Assembly: GCA_002154585.1 (NCBI GenBank)
Contig: MUNG01000112.1
Span: 1-37,502 of the forward strand
Length of the DNA stretch: 37,502 bases
From: Streptomyces pseudogriseolus
Lineage (GTDB): Bacteria; Actinomycetota; Actinomycetes; Streptomycetales; Streptomycetaceae
Direction: 5' to 3'
Position 1 is the first letter of the stretch. Every line of letters starts with the position of its first letter. Both the position numbers and the translations under genes were made by a program. Of the stretch, positions 1-8,984 are shown piece by piece. The notes under the pieces were generated by a model, which was given only the letters and a program-made list of their open reading frames with translations, had not been told where the DNA came from and ran no database searches.

Positions 1-40
1 AGGGACGGGACGGGAAGGGGCGGCGGGGGCGAAAAACCCC

Positions 41-1609
41 CTACTCCTTCACGGCCACCCCGGCATCCCCCGCAGACGCGGGCGCCGGCGCCGGAACAAC
101 CGCACCCGACTCGTCGTCGTCCGTGTTGACCCGCTCGATGATCGCCATCCTCCCCGGAGTGTCCTCCGGCTTCACGAACCCGACCACCACATACAGCACC
201 AGCGAAACCGCCAGCGGAATGGACACCTGGTACTCCAACGGCACCCCACCCTCCACCGACCAGTTGACCGGATAGTTCACCAGCCAGAACGCCACCAGCC
301 CCAGCCCCCAGCTGGTCAGCGCCGCCGTCGGCCCGGACCGCCGGAACGGCCGCAGCAGCCCCAGCATCATCGGAATGGCGATCGGCCCCATCAGCCCGGC
401 CACCCACTTGATCACCACGGTGATGATGTCCTTGAACGTCGGCGAGTCCACCTGCGTGGCCACGGCCATGGACAGCCCCAGGAACACCACGGTCGTGACC
501 CGCGCCGCGACCAGACCCGACCGCTCGCCCCACGCCCGCGCCCGGGCGGACAGCACCGGCGCCACGTCCCGGGTGAACACGGCGGCGATCGCGTTGGCGT
601 CCGAGGAGCACATGGCCATCGTGTGGGAGAAGAACCCGACGATGACCAGCCCCAGCAGCCCGTGCGGCAGCAGCTGCTCGGTCATCAGGGCGTAGGAGTC
701 GGACCCGTCCGCCTTCTGCGACTCCACCAGCAGCGGCGACATCCACATCGGGAAGAACAGCACCAGCGGCCAGACCAGCCACAGCACCGCGGACAGCCGC
801 GCGGACCGCGCCGCCTCCCGCGCGTTGGAGGTGGCCATGTACCGCTGGGCCTGGTTGAGCATCCCGCCGTTGTACTCGAACAGCTTGATGAAGAGGAACG
901 CCAGCAGGAACACCGTGCCGTAGGGGCCGACCAGCGGCTCGCCGTGTCCTTGCAGCTCGGGCTGGTCCCACGCGCCGAGGAAGCCGCCGTGGTCGCCGAG
1001 CTCCAGCACCACCGCGACGAACATCGCGATGCCGGCCAGCAGCTGGATGACGAACTGCCCGAGTTCGGTCAGCGCGTCCGCCCACAGTCCGCCGATGGTG
1101 CAGTAGACGGCGGTGACCGCGCCGGTGATGAGGATGCCCTGGTTCAGCGAGACCCCGGTGAACACCGACAGCAGGGTGGCGATGGCCGCCCACTTCGCGC
1201 CCACGTCCACGATCTTCAGCAGCATCCCGGACCAGGCCAGCGCCTGCTGGGTGCGCAGGTCGTAGCGGTTCTTGAGGTACTCAAGCGGCGACGCCACGTG
1301 CAGCCGGGAGCGCAGCCGGTTGATCCGCGGGGCGAACAGCCGGGAGCCGATGGCGATGCCGAGGGCGATGGGGAAGGACCAGGTGACGAACGACGTGACG
1401 CCGTAGGTGTAGGCGATGCCGGCGTACCCGGTGAACATCACCGCGCTGTAGCCCGACATGTGGTGGGAGATCCCGGAGAGCCACCAGGGCATCTTGCCGC
1501 CGGCGGTGAAGAAGTCGCTGACGTTGTCCACCCGCTTGTGGGACCAGACACCGATGGCGACCATCACGGCGAAGTAGCCGATGAGCACCGCCCAGTCGAG
1601 ACCGTTCAT
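41..1609 (-). CDS. Sodium:solute symporter family permease
   Basis: A 522-residue polytopic membrane protein of the sodium:solute symporter (SSS) family, which couples solute uptake to the sodium gradient. The N-terminus is a membrane segment (MNGLDWAVLIGYFAVMVAIG) followed by the family's DFFTAGGKMPWWLSG region; about 13 hydrophobic segments follow and a hydrophilic, Ala/Pro-rich C-tail ends the protein. The frame stays open upstream to 1717, but the start at 1609 has a strong GGAAGGGGGG ribosome binding site and begins exactly where family members begin, so the upstream 36 codons are probably untranslated. The substrate cannot be told from sequence. A weak G5/C5 hairpin at 25-41 lies just past the stop. 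Confidence 0.9.
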   Translation of the reverse strand: MNGLDWAVLIGYFAVMVAIGVWSHKRVDNVSDFFTAGGKMPWWLSGISHHMSGYSAVMFTGYAGIAYTYGVTSFVTWSFPIALGIAIGSRLFAPRINRLRSRLHVASPLEYLKNRYDLRTQQALAWSGMLLKIVDVGAKWAAIATLLSVFTGVSLNQGILITGAVTAVYCTIGGLWADALTELGQFVIQLLAGIAMFVAVVLELGDHGGFLGAWDQPELQGHGEPLVGPYGTVFLLAFLFIKLFEYNGGMLNQAQRYMATSNAREAARSARLSAVLWLVWPLVLFFPMWMSPLLVESQKADGSDSYALMTEQLLPHGLLGLVIVGFFSHTMAMCSSDANAIAAVFTRDVAPVLSARARAWGERSGLVAARVTTVVFLGLSMAVATQVDSPTFKDIITVVIKWVAGLMGPIAIPMMLGLLRPFRRSGPTAALTSWGLGLVAFWLVNYPVNWSVEGGVPLEYQVSIPLAVSLVLYVVVGFVKPEDTPGRMAIIERVNTDDDESGAVVPAPAPASAGDAGVAVKE

Positions 1610-1819
1610 GTCCCCCCTTCCAGGGTCCGCCTTGTGAACACCGCTCAGCTGGTTGGCACTTCGCCTGAGCGGGGCAGGAACAGGGAAGGGCGCGAAGTGC
1701 CCGCTCATCGTGGGCACTGTGGCGGGAGCACGACAAGAAAACGACAGGTCAAGAGACGGTAAAAACGTTCGTTGCGCTGACTGGCGTTCAGTGTCCTGAA
1801 CGCGACGGCGACAAGAGAA

Positions 1820-1845
1820 GGCCCCGGAGAACCTTCCCCGGGGCC
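1820..1845 (-). terminator. Hairpin downstream of the 1872-3782 gene
   Basis: Perfect 8-bp arms GGCCCCGG (1820-1827) and CCGGGGCC (1838-1845) around a 10-base loop, 26 bases past the stop of the leftward gene. A GC-rich hairpin without a long T tract is the usual actinobacterial terminator form. Confidence 0.65.
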
Positions 1846-1871
1846 GGACTCAGCAGGAACTCAACAGGACG

Positions 1872-3782
1872 TCAGCGCAGCTCCTCCGGGCAGGGCGTCC
1901 CCCGCTCACCCCACTTGTACGGGGCCGCCAGCCGGTACGTCCCCGCCTCGGGCGCCAGCAGCACCGTCCACTGGTCGCCGTTGGCGTCCTCCTCCGTCTC
2001 CATCAGGCAGCCGTGCACGTTGTCGAACGTCTTCGGCTCGTCCTCCGGGCGGTTCTCGGACTCCTCCGTCTCCTGGGGCGGGTCCAGCGCCTTGCCCTCG
2101 GCGTCGACCAGACCCAGCCACGGCGAGTACGGCACCCGGATGAGGATCCGGCCCGGCTTCTCCACCCGCAGCGTCCACTCGCCCTGCTCGGCGCGCTCCA
2201 CGACCGTGTTGGGCTCCGCCAGCGGGGTCGGCGCCTGCACCTCGAACAGTTGCCAGTTGGCGTCGCCCCACACCTGCTTCAGATACGGCAGCCCGCGCTG
2301 CACCAGCTCCCGCTCGCGCTGGCCGCCGTCGCCGTCCGGCTCGTCCTTCGGCAGCACCACGTAGTGCACGCCCCAGCGCTTCAGCCACTCGTGGTAGTTG
2401 GCCGCGTTGAGGGTGTCGTCGTAGAAGAGCGGGTTGCGCTCCATGTCGGCCTGGCGGTTCCAGCCGCGCGCCAGGTTCACGTACGGCGCCAGCGCGGACG
2501 CCTCGCGGTGCGAGCGGGCCGGGACGACCTCCACCCGGCCCTGCTCGGCGCCGACCTCCTGGAGCTCGTTCACCAGCGGCGCCAGCTCACGCGCCCAGGA
2601 CGCGGCGGGCGTCGTGTTCACCACGTCGTTCACCGACTTCACGCCGATCCAGCAGGTGAAGCCGACCACGGCGACGACCAGCGCGTACCACTTGCGGGAC
2701 CGGGGCTCGGCGAACGGCAGCGCCGCCACGAGCACCACCCCGCCGAAGAGCATGGCGAGACGGGTCATGTTCGACCCGATCTGCGAGCTGATCAGCCAGA
2801 CCAGCACCACCCCGAGCCCGTACACCGCGGCCGTGATCCGTACCGTCTTCCAGTCCTTCGGTACCAGGACGTACACCAGCACCGAGTACACCAGCGGCAG
2901 CACCACCGAGCCGAACCCCATCGGCTGCGTGCCGGAGAACGGGAACAGCCACGCCGACACCGCGACCACCGCGCTGGGCGCGAGCCCCAGCGCCCAGGCC
3001 CCCGGCCGCCGCTTCTGGAGGAACAGCGCCACCGCGACCAGGCCCACGAACAGGCCCGCGACCGGCGAGGCCATCGTCGCGAGCGCCGCCAGCGGAGCCG
3101 CGCACAGCGCCTTCGCCCAGCGCTTGTACCGCCACCGGTACGGCCAGCAGAAGACGACCGCGACCGCGCCGAGCCCGAACATCGTCCCCAGCCCGTACGT
3201 CACCCGGCCGGACGCGGCGTTGCACAGCAGCGCGAAGACGCCCGCGAGCGCGGCCCACAGCGGGTTGCGCACGGACCGGCTGCGCATCAGCACCAGCGTG
3301 AGCAGACCCGCCGCCACCGTGCCGGCGATCATCATCGTGGTTCGCACGCCGAGCAGCGACATCAGGTACGGCGACACCACGCTGTACGACACCGGGTGCA
3401 TGCCGCCGTACCAGGCCAGGTTGTACGCGGAGTCGGGGTGCCGGCCCACGAACTCGGCCCACGCGTCCTGCGCGGCGAGGTCGCCGCCGCTGTTCGCGAA
3501 GGTGAAGAACCAGACGACGTGCAGCAGCCCGGACAGGGCGGTGACCGACAGCACGGGGTGGCGCAGCATGCGCTCGCGCACGGCGAGGACGGCGGACGTC
3601 ATCCGGCCGCGCCGGCCCGGGGGGTCACCACCCGGAGGGGCGCCGGGAGGCGCGTCCCCGTCCGGCGTCTTGTCCGGGGCGCGCCCGGGTTCGTGCTCCG
3701 ATGCGGGTATTCGCGGGCCGGCCTCCGGGCCCGGGTGCGCGTCGTCGGCGCGTGTCGGCTCCGCTGTCGCCACCTTCGGCAC
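1872..3782 (-). CDS. Large integral membrane protein of unknown function
   Basis: About 636 residues. Residues 1-75 are a hydrophilic Pro/Gly/Asp-rich tail, then about ten hydrophobic segments (from roughly residue 80 to 390), then a soluble C-terminal domain of about 240 residues ending in a Cys pair region (CLMETEED, TPCPEEL), probably outside the cell. The layout resembles GT-C type membrane glycosyltransferases (early loop with Asp residues GGDLAAQDAW, followed by HPDSAYNLAWYGG), but I cannot recognise a catalytic motif with certainty. The GTG at 3782 is the longest start, and a GGGGA directly abuts it, so an internal GTG a few codons later is possible. It lies downstream of the carboxypeptidase gene on the same strand with a terminator-like hairpin between them, so it is likely transcribed alone. 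Confidence 0.8.
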   Translation of the reverse strand: MPKVATAEPTRADDAHPGPEAGPRIPASEHEPGRAPDKTPDGDAPPGAPPGGDPPGRRGRMTSAVLAVRERMLRHPVLSVTALSGLLHVVWFFTFANSGGDLAAQDAWAEFVGRHPDSAYNLAWYGGMHPVSYSVVSPYLMSLLGVRTTMMIAGTVAAGLLTLVLMRSRSVRNPLWAALAGVFALLCNAASGRVTYGLGTMFGLGAVAVVFCWPYRWRYKRWAKALCAAPLAALATMASPVAGLFVGLVAVALFLQKRRPGAWALGLAPSAVVAVSAWLFPFSGTQPMGFGSVVLPLVYSVLVYVLVPKDWKTVRITAAVYGLGVVLVWLISSQIGSNMTRLAMLFGGVVLVAALPFAEPRSRKWYALVVAVVGFTCWIGVKSVNDVVNTTPAASWARELAPLVNELQEVGAEQGRVEVVPARSHREASALAPYVNLARGWNRQADMERNPLFYDDTLNAANYHEWLKRWGVHYVVLPKDEPDGDGGQRERELVQRGLPYLKQVWGDANWQLFEVQAPTPLAEPNTVVERAEQGEWTLRVEKPGRILIRVPYSPWLGLVDAEGKALDPPQETEESENRPEDEPKTFDNVHGCLMETEEDANGDQWTVLLAPEAGTYRLAAPYKWGERGTPCPEELR

Positions 3783-3834
3783 TCCCCGTGTTCCCGTTCA
3801 TCGCCCGTTCACTGCCCGTTTCGTGACGCTAGCA

Positions 3835-3883
3835 CGCACCCCGCGGACCGTCCGCCCGGGTGGGCGGCGGCCCGCGGGGTGCG
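3835..3883 (-). terminator. Nested hairpin after the carboxypeptidase gene
   Basis: Outer 12-bp perfect arms CGCACCCCGCGG (3835-3846) and CCGCGGGGTGCG (3872-3883) enclose an inner hairpin CCGCCC (3852-3857) / GGGCGG (3862-3867). It starts 24 bases beyond the stop of the leftward dacA-type gene. Confidence 0.7.
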
Positions 3884-3906
3884 GCCCTCGTCGATCAGCC
3901 GCCGGG

Positions 3907-6297
3907 TCAGGCGACCCGGGTCAGCTTGTCCGTGAAGCCGGGCTCCACGAGGTCCGCCTGCAGAGCGACCGGCACCTTGACGGCCCCGTTCTCGCCGTCA
4001 CCCACGGTGAGCGTGCCGACCTTGGTCCCGGCCTTCGCCGTGTGCGGCAGCTCCGTCCCGGCGAACGTCAGCTTCACCTCGAGCCCCGCCCAGCCGACGG
4101 CCTTGACGTCCTCGGTGACGGCGACGGGCGTACGGCCGCCGAGACCGTCGTCCGCGTACCCGACGACGGTGCCCTTCTTCAGGATGGTCGCCGAGGTCAG
4201 CGCATCCTGGGCGGCGCGCAGCGCGGGCTTGCTGACCTCGTTGACCGTGTCCAGGATCGACGGGCCCTTGTGCTGGCCGAGGATCGCGCCGACGACGGTG
4301 ACCTCCTGGCCGCTTACCTCCTTGCGGGCGGCGAAGAGCAGGTTGCCGCCGGCCTTGGTGGTGGAGCCGGTCTTGATGCCGATCGCGCCCATCGTGTAGG
4401 GCAGCTCGTTGTAGTTGCTCCAGTACTGCCCGCTCGGGTCCGTCCAGCTGGCCGCGCTGGTGATGGCCACCATGGCCGGGTTCCTCATGGCCACGATGCC
4501 GAGCTTCGTCTGGTCCTCGGCGGTGGAGACGGTGGTCTCCTTCAGCCCCGAGGGGTCGGTGTACGTCGTGTTGGTCATCCCGAGCTCCTTGGCGGTGTCG
4601 TTCATCTTCTTGACGAACGCCTCCTCGGAGCCCGCGTCCCAGCGCGCCAGCAGACGCGCGATGTTGTTCGCGGACGGAATCATGACGGCCGACAGCGCCT
4701 GCTTCTCGGTGAGGAAGTCACCGGCCTTGACGGTGTTGAGCGTGGACTCGCCGGCCTTGTCGTAGCCGCCCTCCTCCTCCGCCTTCGCGTCGACCTCGAT
4801 CTTCGGGCCTTCCTCACCCGGCTTCAGCGGGTGGTCGCGCAGGATGATGTACGCCGTCATGGTCTTGGCGACCGAGCCGATGGCGACCGGCTCCTGCTCA
4901 CCGAAGTGGTCCATCGTGCCGATGCCGTCGCCGCTCATCCACCCCTGCCCCTCGTCCGGCCAGGGCAGCTTCACCTGGTCGCCGTCGAAGATGTGGGTGT
5001 CCTCCGCGGTGAGCACCAGGGTGGGCGCCGGAAGCGGCCGGACGTTCTGCACGACCGCGAAGACGATCAGCAGCAGGAGTACCAGCGGCGTCCAGATCTT
5101 GATCCGCCGCACGGCCGTCCGCAGCGGGGTCTGCGGGGGCGGCGGGGTGTTGGTCAGCTCGGCCAGCAGATCCAGCGGCGGCTTCGGCGGCAACGGCTGC
5201 TGCGTCGTCCGCTCCGGGCCGACCTGCGGCAGGAACGTCGTCGACTCGGCCGCCGCGGGCCCGCCCTGACGCGGCGTCTGCCGTATGGCGGGGTCGTCCT
5301 TGAGCGCGACGAACTTGCTGGTCCGCTCGGCCTCGGGGGCGCCGGTGCGGTTGCGGGCGGCCGCGTCGCCCACCTTGAGCATGGTGGTCGGCTGATCGAC
5401 CCCCGACTCGGCGGGCCGCGGCGCCCGGAAGACGGCGGTGGGCTGATCGACGGGGGAGTCGGCGGCCTTGTCGCCGTCCTTGGCGGTGGCCTTGGCGTTT
5501 CCGCCCTTGTCGTCGTCGCCGTCGCTGTCGTCGTCCTCGGCCTTGTCAACCGTGGCATCGGTGCCGGCGGCCTTGGCATCCGCGGCCTTGTCCTCGTCGG
5601 CGTCGTCCTCGGCGCCCTTGGCGTCGCCGGCCTCGGTCTGACGCCCGTTGCTGCCTTCGGCGTCGTCGCCATCGCGGGTCTCGCCCTCGCGGGTCTCGCC
5701 CTTCGGGCTCTCACCCTTCGGGCTCTCACCCTTCGGGCCCTCGCCCTCGGTCGCCTCGTCGGACGCGTCGTCACCGGCGGCTTCGCCCTTGCCGCCGGCG
5801 TCCTCGTCGCCCGCCGCGGCCTCCTCCTCCGCGTCGGACGCCGCCTCCGGCTCATCCGAGTCCGAGTCGTCCCCCGGGTCCTCGGCGCCGGCCTCCGCGT
5901 CCTTGGACGCCTCCTCCGCCTCCTCCGGCTCCGCCGACCGCACCCACGTCGCGACGGCCTCCCGCAGACGCCCGTCACCGTTCCCCGCGCCCTCGCCAGG
6001 ACCGCCGGCGTCGCCGTCGACGGGTGCGTCATCCGTACCCGACTCACCCTCCGGTTCGGAGGCCGAGGCCTCCCGAACCGTCAGCACGCGCGTCGCCGTG
6101 TCGCCCTTCCCCCGGCCCTCGGCGGACCCCGAGTCGGACCCGGACCCGGCCCCGGAGCCGGCGGCACGCTCCTTCTCCCGCTCACGGGCCACCGCGAGGC
6201 GGGGATCCTGCTTCTCGGGAACCGGCCCGGCGCTCCCCGACGTCTGTTCTGCCGACGACTCGCGCTGCTTCGACCTGTCGGGGGACTCGCCCGCCAC
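3907..6297 (-). CDS. D-alanyl-D-alanine carboxypeptidase (peptidase S11) with long acidic N-terminal domain
   Basis: A 796-residue penicillin-binding protein of the PBP5/DacA class that trims the terminal D-Ala from peptidoglycan stem peptides. The C-terminal half carries the three active-site motifs: SVAK (about residue 473), SANN (about 539) and KTG (about 640). A single membrane segment (TPLVLLLLIVFAVVQNV, about 400-418) places the enzyme outside the cell. Residues 1-395 are an Asp/Glu/Ala/Lys-rich, low-complexity cytoplasmic region with five 15-base repeats (SPKGE-type, DNA 5671-5745), far longer than usual for the family. Start choice: GTG at 6297 has GGAGGAGG five bases upstream (6303-6310); the earlier ATGs at 6312 and 6321 would contain or precede that site. 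It is divergent from the GPP34 gene. Confidence 0.92.
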   Translation of the reverse strand: MAGESPDRSKQRESSAEQTSGSAGPVPEKQDPRLAVAREREKERAAGSGAGSGSDSGSAEGRGKGDTATRVLTVREASASEPEGESGTDDAPVDGDAGGPGEGAGNGDGRLREAVATWVRSAEPEEAEEASKDAEAGAEDPGDDSDSDEPEAASDAEEEAAAGDEDAGGKGEAAGDDASDEATEGEGPKGESPKGESPKGETREGETRDGDDAEGSNGRQTEAGDAKGAEDDADEDKAADAKAAGTDATVDKAEDDDSDGDDDKGGNAKATAKDGDKAADSPVDQPTAVFRAPRPAESGVDQPTTMLKVGDAAARNRTGAPEAERTSKFVALKDDPAIRQTPRQGGPAAAESTTFLPQVGPERTTQQPLPPKPPLDLLAELTNTPPPPQTPLRTAVRRIKIWTPLVLLLLIVFAVVQNVRPLPAPTLVLTAEDTHIFDGDQVKLPWPDEGQGWMSGDGIGTMDHFGEQEPVAIGSVAKTMTAYIILRDHPLKPGEEGPKIEVDAKAEEEGGYDKAGESTLNTVKAGDFLTEKQALSAVMIPSANNIARLLARWDAGSEEAFVKKMNDTAKELGMTNTTYTDPSGLKETTVSTAEDQTKLGIVAMRNPAMVAITSAASWTDPSGQYWSNYNELPYTMGAIGIKTGSTTKAGGNLLFAARKEVSGQEVTVVGAILGQHKGPSILDTVNEVSKPALRAAQDALTSATILKKGTVVGYADDGLGGRTPVAVTEDVKAVGWAGLEVKLTFAGTELPHTAKAGTKVGTLTVGDGENGAVKVPVALQADLVEPGFTDKLTRVA
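5671..5745 (-). repeat. Five 15-bp coding repeats (SPKGE-type)
   Basis: In-frame tandem repeat inside the acidic domain of the carboxypeptidase. Units 5701-5715 and 5716-5730 are identical (CTTCGGGCTCTCACC on the plus strand); the flanking units are diverged. Confidence 0.85.
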
Positions 6298-6448
6298 CGA
6301 TGCCTCCTCCATGTGCCGCACGCCCCGCGTGCCGCCAACCGAACCGTGAACCGCCCGCCCGTGACACCGCTAAGAAGCGCTGTCCGAACCATGTACCAGT
6401 GTCCTGTGTGCGGGCTTACCCCACGCGGTAGACGAGAACGACATACCT

Positions 6449-6470
6449 ACCGGTTCCACTACGAACCGGT
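6449..6470. promoter_or_regulatory. Inverted repeat in divergent promoter region
   Basis: Perfect 8-bp arms ACCGGTTC (6449-6456) and GAACCGGT (6463-6470) separated by 6 bases, in the 239-base gap between the leftward carboxypeptidase gene and the rightward GPP34 gene. Its size and place suit a dimeric regulator's operator. The regulator is unknown. Confidence 0.5.
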
Positions 6471-6536
6471 CACGCACCCTCGACAGACCAATGTGAGAGG
6501 GGTCACCCTGTCATTCATCCACGCGGGGAGGCATGG

Positions 6537-7289
6537 ATGGGCAGGAGCCGCAGAACACTTCCGGAGGAGCTTCTGCTGCTGGCGTTGGACCCGGCCACGG
6601 GTACCACTGCACAGCCGCAGTCGCTCGACCTCGGTCTGGCCGGAGCACAGCTAGTGGAGCTGGCGCTGGCCGGACGGATAGCCCCAGACGGGGATCGTAT
6701 CGCCGTGGTGGTGCCACGGCCGACTGGAGACCCGACACTGGACAGCGCACTGGAGTTGCTGCGAAGGCGCGGCGCCCCCGTGCGGGCCGTCCACTGGATC
6801 GGCGGGCCCCGACTCGGGCTCCGCCAGACCTACCTCTCGCATCTGGAGCGGTGCGGCATGGTGCACGCCGTGGCCGGCCAGATGTGCGGGGTCTTGCCGA
6901 CGACCCGGTACCAGGCGACGGACACCGAGATCAGCCGGGAGATCAGGGCCCGGCTGGACTCCGCGATCCGTACCGGCGTACCGCCGGACCCGCGGACGGC
7001 GGCGCTCGCCGCGCTGGCGCACGCGGTGGGCCTCGGCAAGCACCTGTACCCGGGGAACGAGGGTCGCTCCTCGCGCTCCCGGCTGCGGGACCTGATCCGG
7101 CACGACCCGATGGGCGGACTCGTCGCGCACGCGGTGATGGACGTCCAGAACGGCGTCGCGGCCCAGCCGCGCCGCAGCTCCGCACCGGCGGGCCGGCAGG
7201 CCCCCGGCGGCAGGGGCGCGCCGGAACCCGCACGCGGCGTCCCGGCGCAGCCACACCGCGGATCCATGGCACGCGCCGCCGCCCACTGA
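6537..7289 (+). CDS. GPP34 (GOLPH3/Vps74-like) family protein
   Basis: A 250-residue protein of the GPP34 family: it opens with the typical LPEELLLLALDPATG segment and keeps the helical pattern with LGLAGAQLVELALAGRI and the VGLGKHLYPGNEGRSSRSRL region. In eukaryotes the family binds PI4P and Golgi enzymes; in actinobacteria its role is not established, so none is claimed here. The last 45 residues are a Pro/Ala/Arg-rich tail. The start at 6537 has GGGGAGG seven bases upstream (6523-6529); an out-of-frame ATG at 6533 should be ignored. It is followed by a strong terminator and so probably forms a single-gene unit. Confidence 0.88.
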   Translation: MGRSRRTLPEELLLLALDPATGTTAQPQSLDLGLAGAQLVELALAGRIAPDGDRIAVVVPRPTGDPTLDSALELLRRRGAPVRAVHWIGGPRLGLRQTYLSHLERCGMVHAVAGQMCGVLPTTRYQATDTEISREIRARLDSAIRTGVPPDPRTAALAALAHAVGLGKHLYPGNEGRSSRSRLRDLIRHDPMGGLVAHAVMDVQNGVAAQPRRSSAPAGRQAPGGRGAPEPARGVPAQPHRGSMARAAAH

Positions 7290-7310
7290 CCCGGTCACGG
7301 GAGCCGCTGT

Positions 7311-7356
7311 CCGAGCGGGGCGGAGAGAACACACGGGCTCTCTCCGCCCCGCTCGG
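7311..7356 (+). terminator. Strong intrinsic-type terminator
   Basis: Perfect 18-bp stem CCGAGCGGGGCGGAGAGA (7311-7328) with its complement at 7339-7356, 10-base loop, 22 bases past the GPP34 stop codon. Confidence 0.88.
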
Positions 7357-7435
7357 CGTGCCCGCGGGGCCGTAACCTGGCGTGTACCGGTCGTATATCC
7401 ACCATTTCCCAGCGGTAGTACGCACGTTGGTGGCA

Positions 7436-7454
7436 GTCTGCTCATCGAGCAGAC
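7436..7454. promoter_or_regulatory. Palindrome upstream of the XRE gene
   Basis: GTCTGCTC (7436-7443), ATC, GAGCAGAC (7447-7454): perfect 8-bp arms about 100 bases before the XRE start. The stretch that follows (7480-7530) also repeats AGGTAC/AAGTAC words three to four times. Either could be an autoregulatory operator. Confidence 0.5.
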
Positions 7455-7549
7455 ACAGAAAGTGGCACGTACGAAGTCCAGGTACACCGCGCAAGCAAGT
7501 ACATCGTGCAGGTACAAGTACGAGGCACGCAGCCGGAGGTGCACGTCCC

Positions 7550-8407
7550 GTGGCGTCCAATGTCAATCCCACCGTCCGGCGGCGCCGGCTCGGCCAGGAG
7601 CTGCGCCGGCTCCGTGAGCTGAAGGGCATGACGGCCGAGGAGGTCGCGGAGCGGCTGCTGGTGTCGCAGTCGAAGATCAGCCGGCTGGAGAACGGCCGCC
7701 GCAGCATCAGCCAGCGCGACGTGCGCGACCTGTGCGGGGTGTACGAGGTCGAGGACCAGCGGATCGTCGACTCGCTGATGCAGATGGCCAAGGACTCCCG
7801 CCAGCAGGGCTGGTGGCACGCGTTCGGCGACATCCCGTACAGCGTCTACATCGGTCTGGAGACGGACGCGGAGTCGCTGCGGGTGTACGAGCCGCAGATC
7901 ATCACCGGCCTGCTCCAGACCCGCGCGTACGCGGAGGCGATCGTGCAGGGCGGCTCGCCGGAGTCCAGCGAGCAGGAGAACGACAAGCGGGTGGAGGTGC
8001 GGCTGCGCCGGCAGAGCCGGATCACCGCCGAACAGGACCCGCTGCGGCTGTGGGTGGTGCTCGACGAGGCCGCGCTGCACCGCGTCGTCGGCAGCCGTCA
8101 GGTGATGCGCGAGCAGCTCGAGCACGTCCTGGAGCTGAGCCAGCTGCCGCACGTCACCGTGCAGGTGCTGCCGTTCGAGGTCGGCGCGCACGCGGGCATC
8201 AACGGCCAGTACTCCATCCTGGAGTTCGCCGACGCGGCCGACTCCAGCGTCGTCTACATCGAGGGCGTCACCAGCGACCTGTACCTGGAGAAGCCGCACG
8301 ACGTGCAGAAGTACACGGTGATGTACGAGCACCTGAGGGCGCAGTCGCTGAACGTGGAGCAGTCACGGCGGCTGGTGGAGCGGCTCGCGAAGGAGTACGC
8401 GCGGTGA
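7550..8407 (+). CDS. XRE-family regulator (HTH plus DUF5753)
   Basis: A 285-residue DNA-binding protein. Residues about 10-70 are a helix-turn-helix of the XRE/Cro type (LGQELRRLRELKGMTAEEVA ... VSQSKISRLENGRRSIS), and the rest is the DUF5753 ligand-binding-like domain (ITGLLQTRAYAEAI, LDEAALHRVVG, VQVLPFEVGAHAGI). Such proteins are usually followed by a small DUF397 gene, as here, and in Streptomyces related pairs affect development or antibiotic production. GTG at 7550 is chosen because GGAGG lies 10 bases upstream and the HTH would otherwise carry a low-quality 56-residue extension. The palindrome at 7436-7454 may be its operator. Confidence 0.92.
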   Translation: MASNVNPTVRRRRLGQELRRLRELKGMTAEEVAERLLVSQSKISRLENGRRSISQRDVRDLCGVYEVEDQRIVDSLMQMAKDSRQQGWWHAFGDIPYSVYIGLETDAESLRVYEPQIITGLLQTRAYAEAIVQGGSPESSEQENDKRVEVRLRRQSRITAEQDPLRLWVVLDEAALHRVVGSRQVMREQLEHVLELSQLPHVTVQVLPFEVGAHAGINGQYSILEFADAADSSVVYIEGVTSDLYLEKPHDVQKYTVMYEHLRAQSLNVEQSRRLVERLAKEYAR

Positions 8408-8633
8408 ACTCCCGCTACTGAAGCGCCGGATGATACACCGGAGCCAGCTAGGACTGGAAGTCCCGCCTGGAATATGCCACCTGGTCGAGTGAACGGCCAC
8501 TCCGGACGACGAGGGTGACGAGTAGCGTCGATCACGCCAACCCAGCACCGACGGTTGGCGCAATCCGTTCTGCGGTCCACGCCGGAATGCGCAGGCCGGT
8601 GACAGCAACTCAGCATCTGGCTACGGAGCGAAC

Positions 8634-8825
8634 ATGGCAATTCGTCTGGGCGCCACGGAAACGTGGACGACGTCCTCCTACACCAACAACAACGGCGCCT
8701 GCGTGATGGTCAGGTCGACCACCGAGGAGGCGCTGGAGCTCGGGGACACAAAGATCCCCGAGGGGCCGAAGCTGGCGTTCCCGGCCGACGCGTGGTACGC
8801 CTTCGTGACCTCGGTCAAGTCCTAG
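8634..8825 (+). CDS. DUF397 family small protein
   Basis: A 63-residue protein with the hallmark DUF397 pattern (ETWTTSSYTNNNGACVMVRS) and the late ALEL.D.K.PEGP..FPADAW.AF segment. DUF397 proteins accompany XRE/DUF5753 regulators and are thought to act as their partners or antagonists. The spacing is 226 bases, so it probably has its own promoter. RBS GGAGCGA precedes the ATG closely. Confidence 0.9.
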   Translation: MAIRLGATETWTTSSYTNNNGACVMVRSTTEEALELGDTKIPEGPKLAFPADAWYAFVTSVKS

Positions 8826-8858
8826 CGCCCCGGCGCAGGCACCGGCACACCACCGACA

Positions 8859-8897
8859 GGCCCTCTCGACGAGTCCGCCGTCCTTGCCGAGAGGGCC
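8859..8897. terminator. Convergent-gene terminator hairpin
   Basis: Perfect 10-bp arms GGCCCTCTCG (8859-8868) and CGAGAGGGCC (8888-8897), 19-base loop, between the ends of two convergent genes (8825 and 8985). It may serve both strands. Confidence 0.7.
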
Positions 8898-8984
8898 GGC
8901 TCGCGCCTCACGCCTCCGGCGGGACGAGGACACGGCCGGCCGCAGGAACCCCGCGACCGGCCGCACGCGTCCAGGCCCGCGGGC

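Noticed and set aside
2434..6654. A very long plus-strand open frame (1406 codons) over the membrane protein and carboxypeptidase genes
   Set aside because: It is antisense to two well-recognised genes and reads as a low-complexity Arg/Leu/Gly sequence; high GC makes such frames common.
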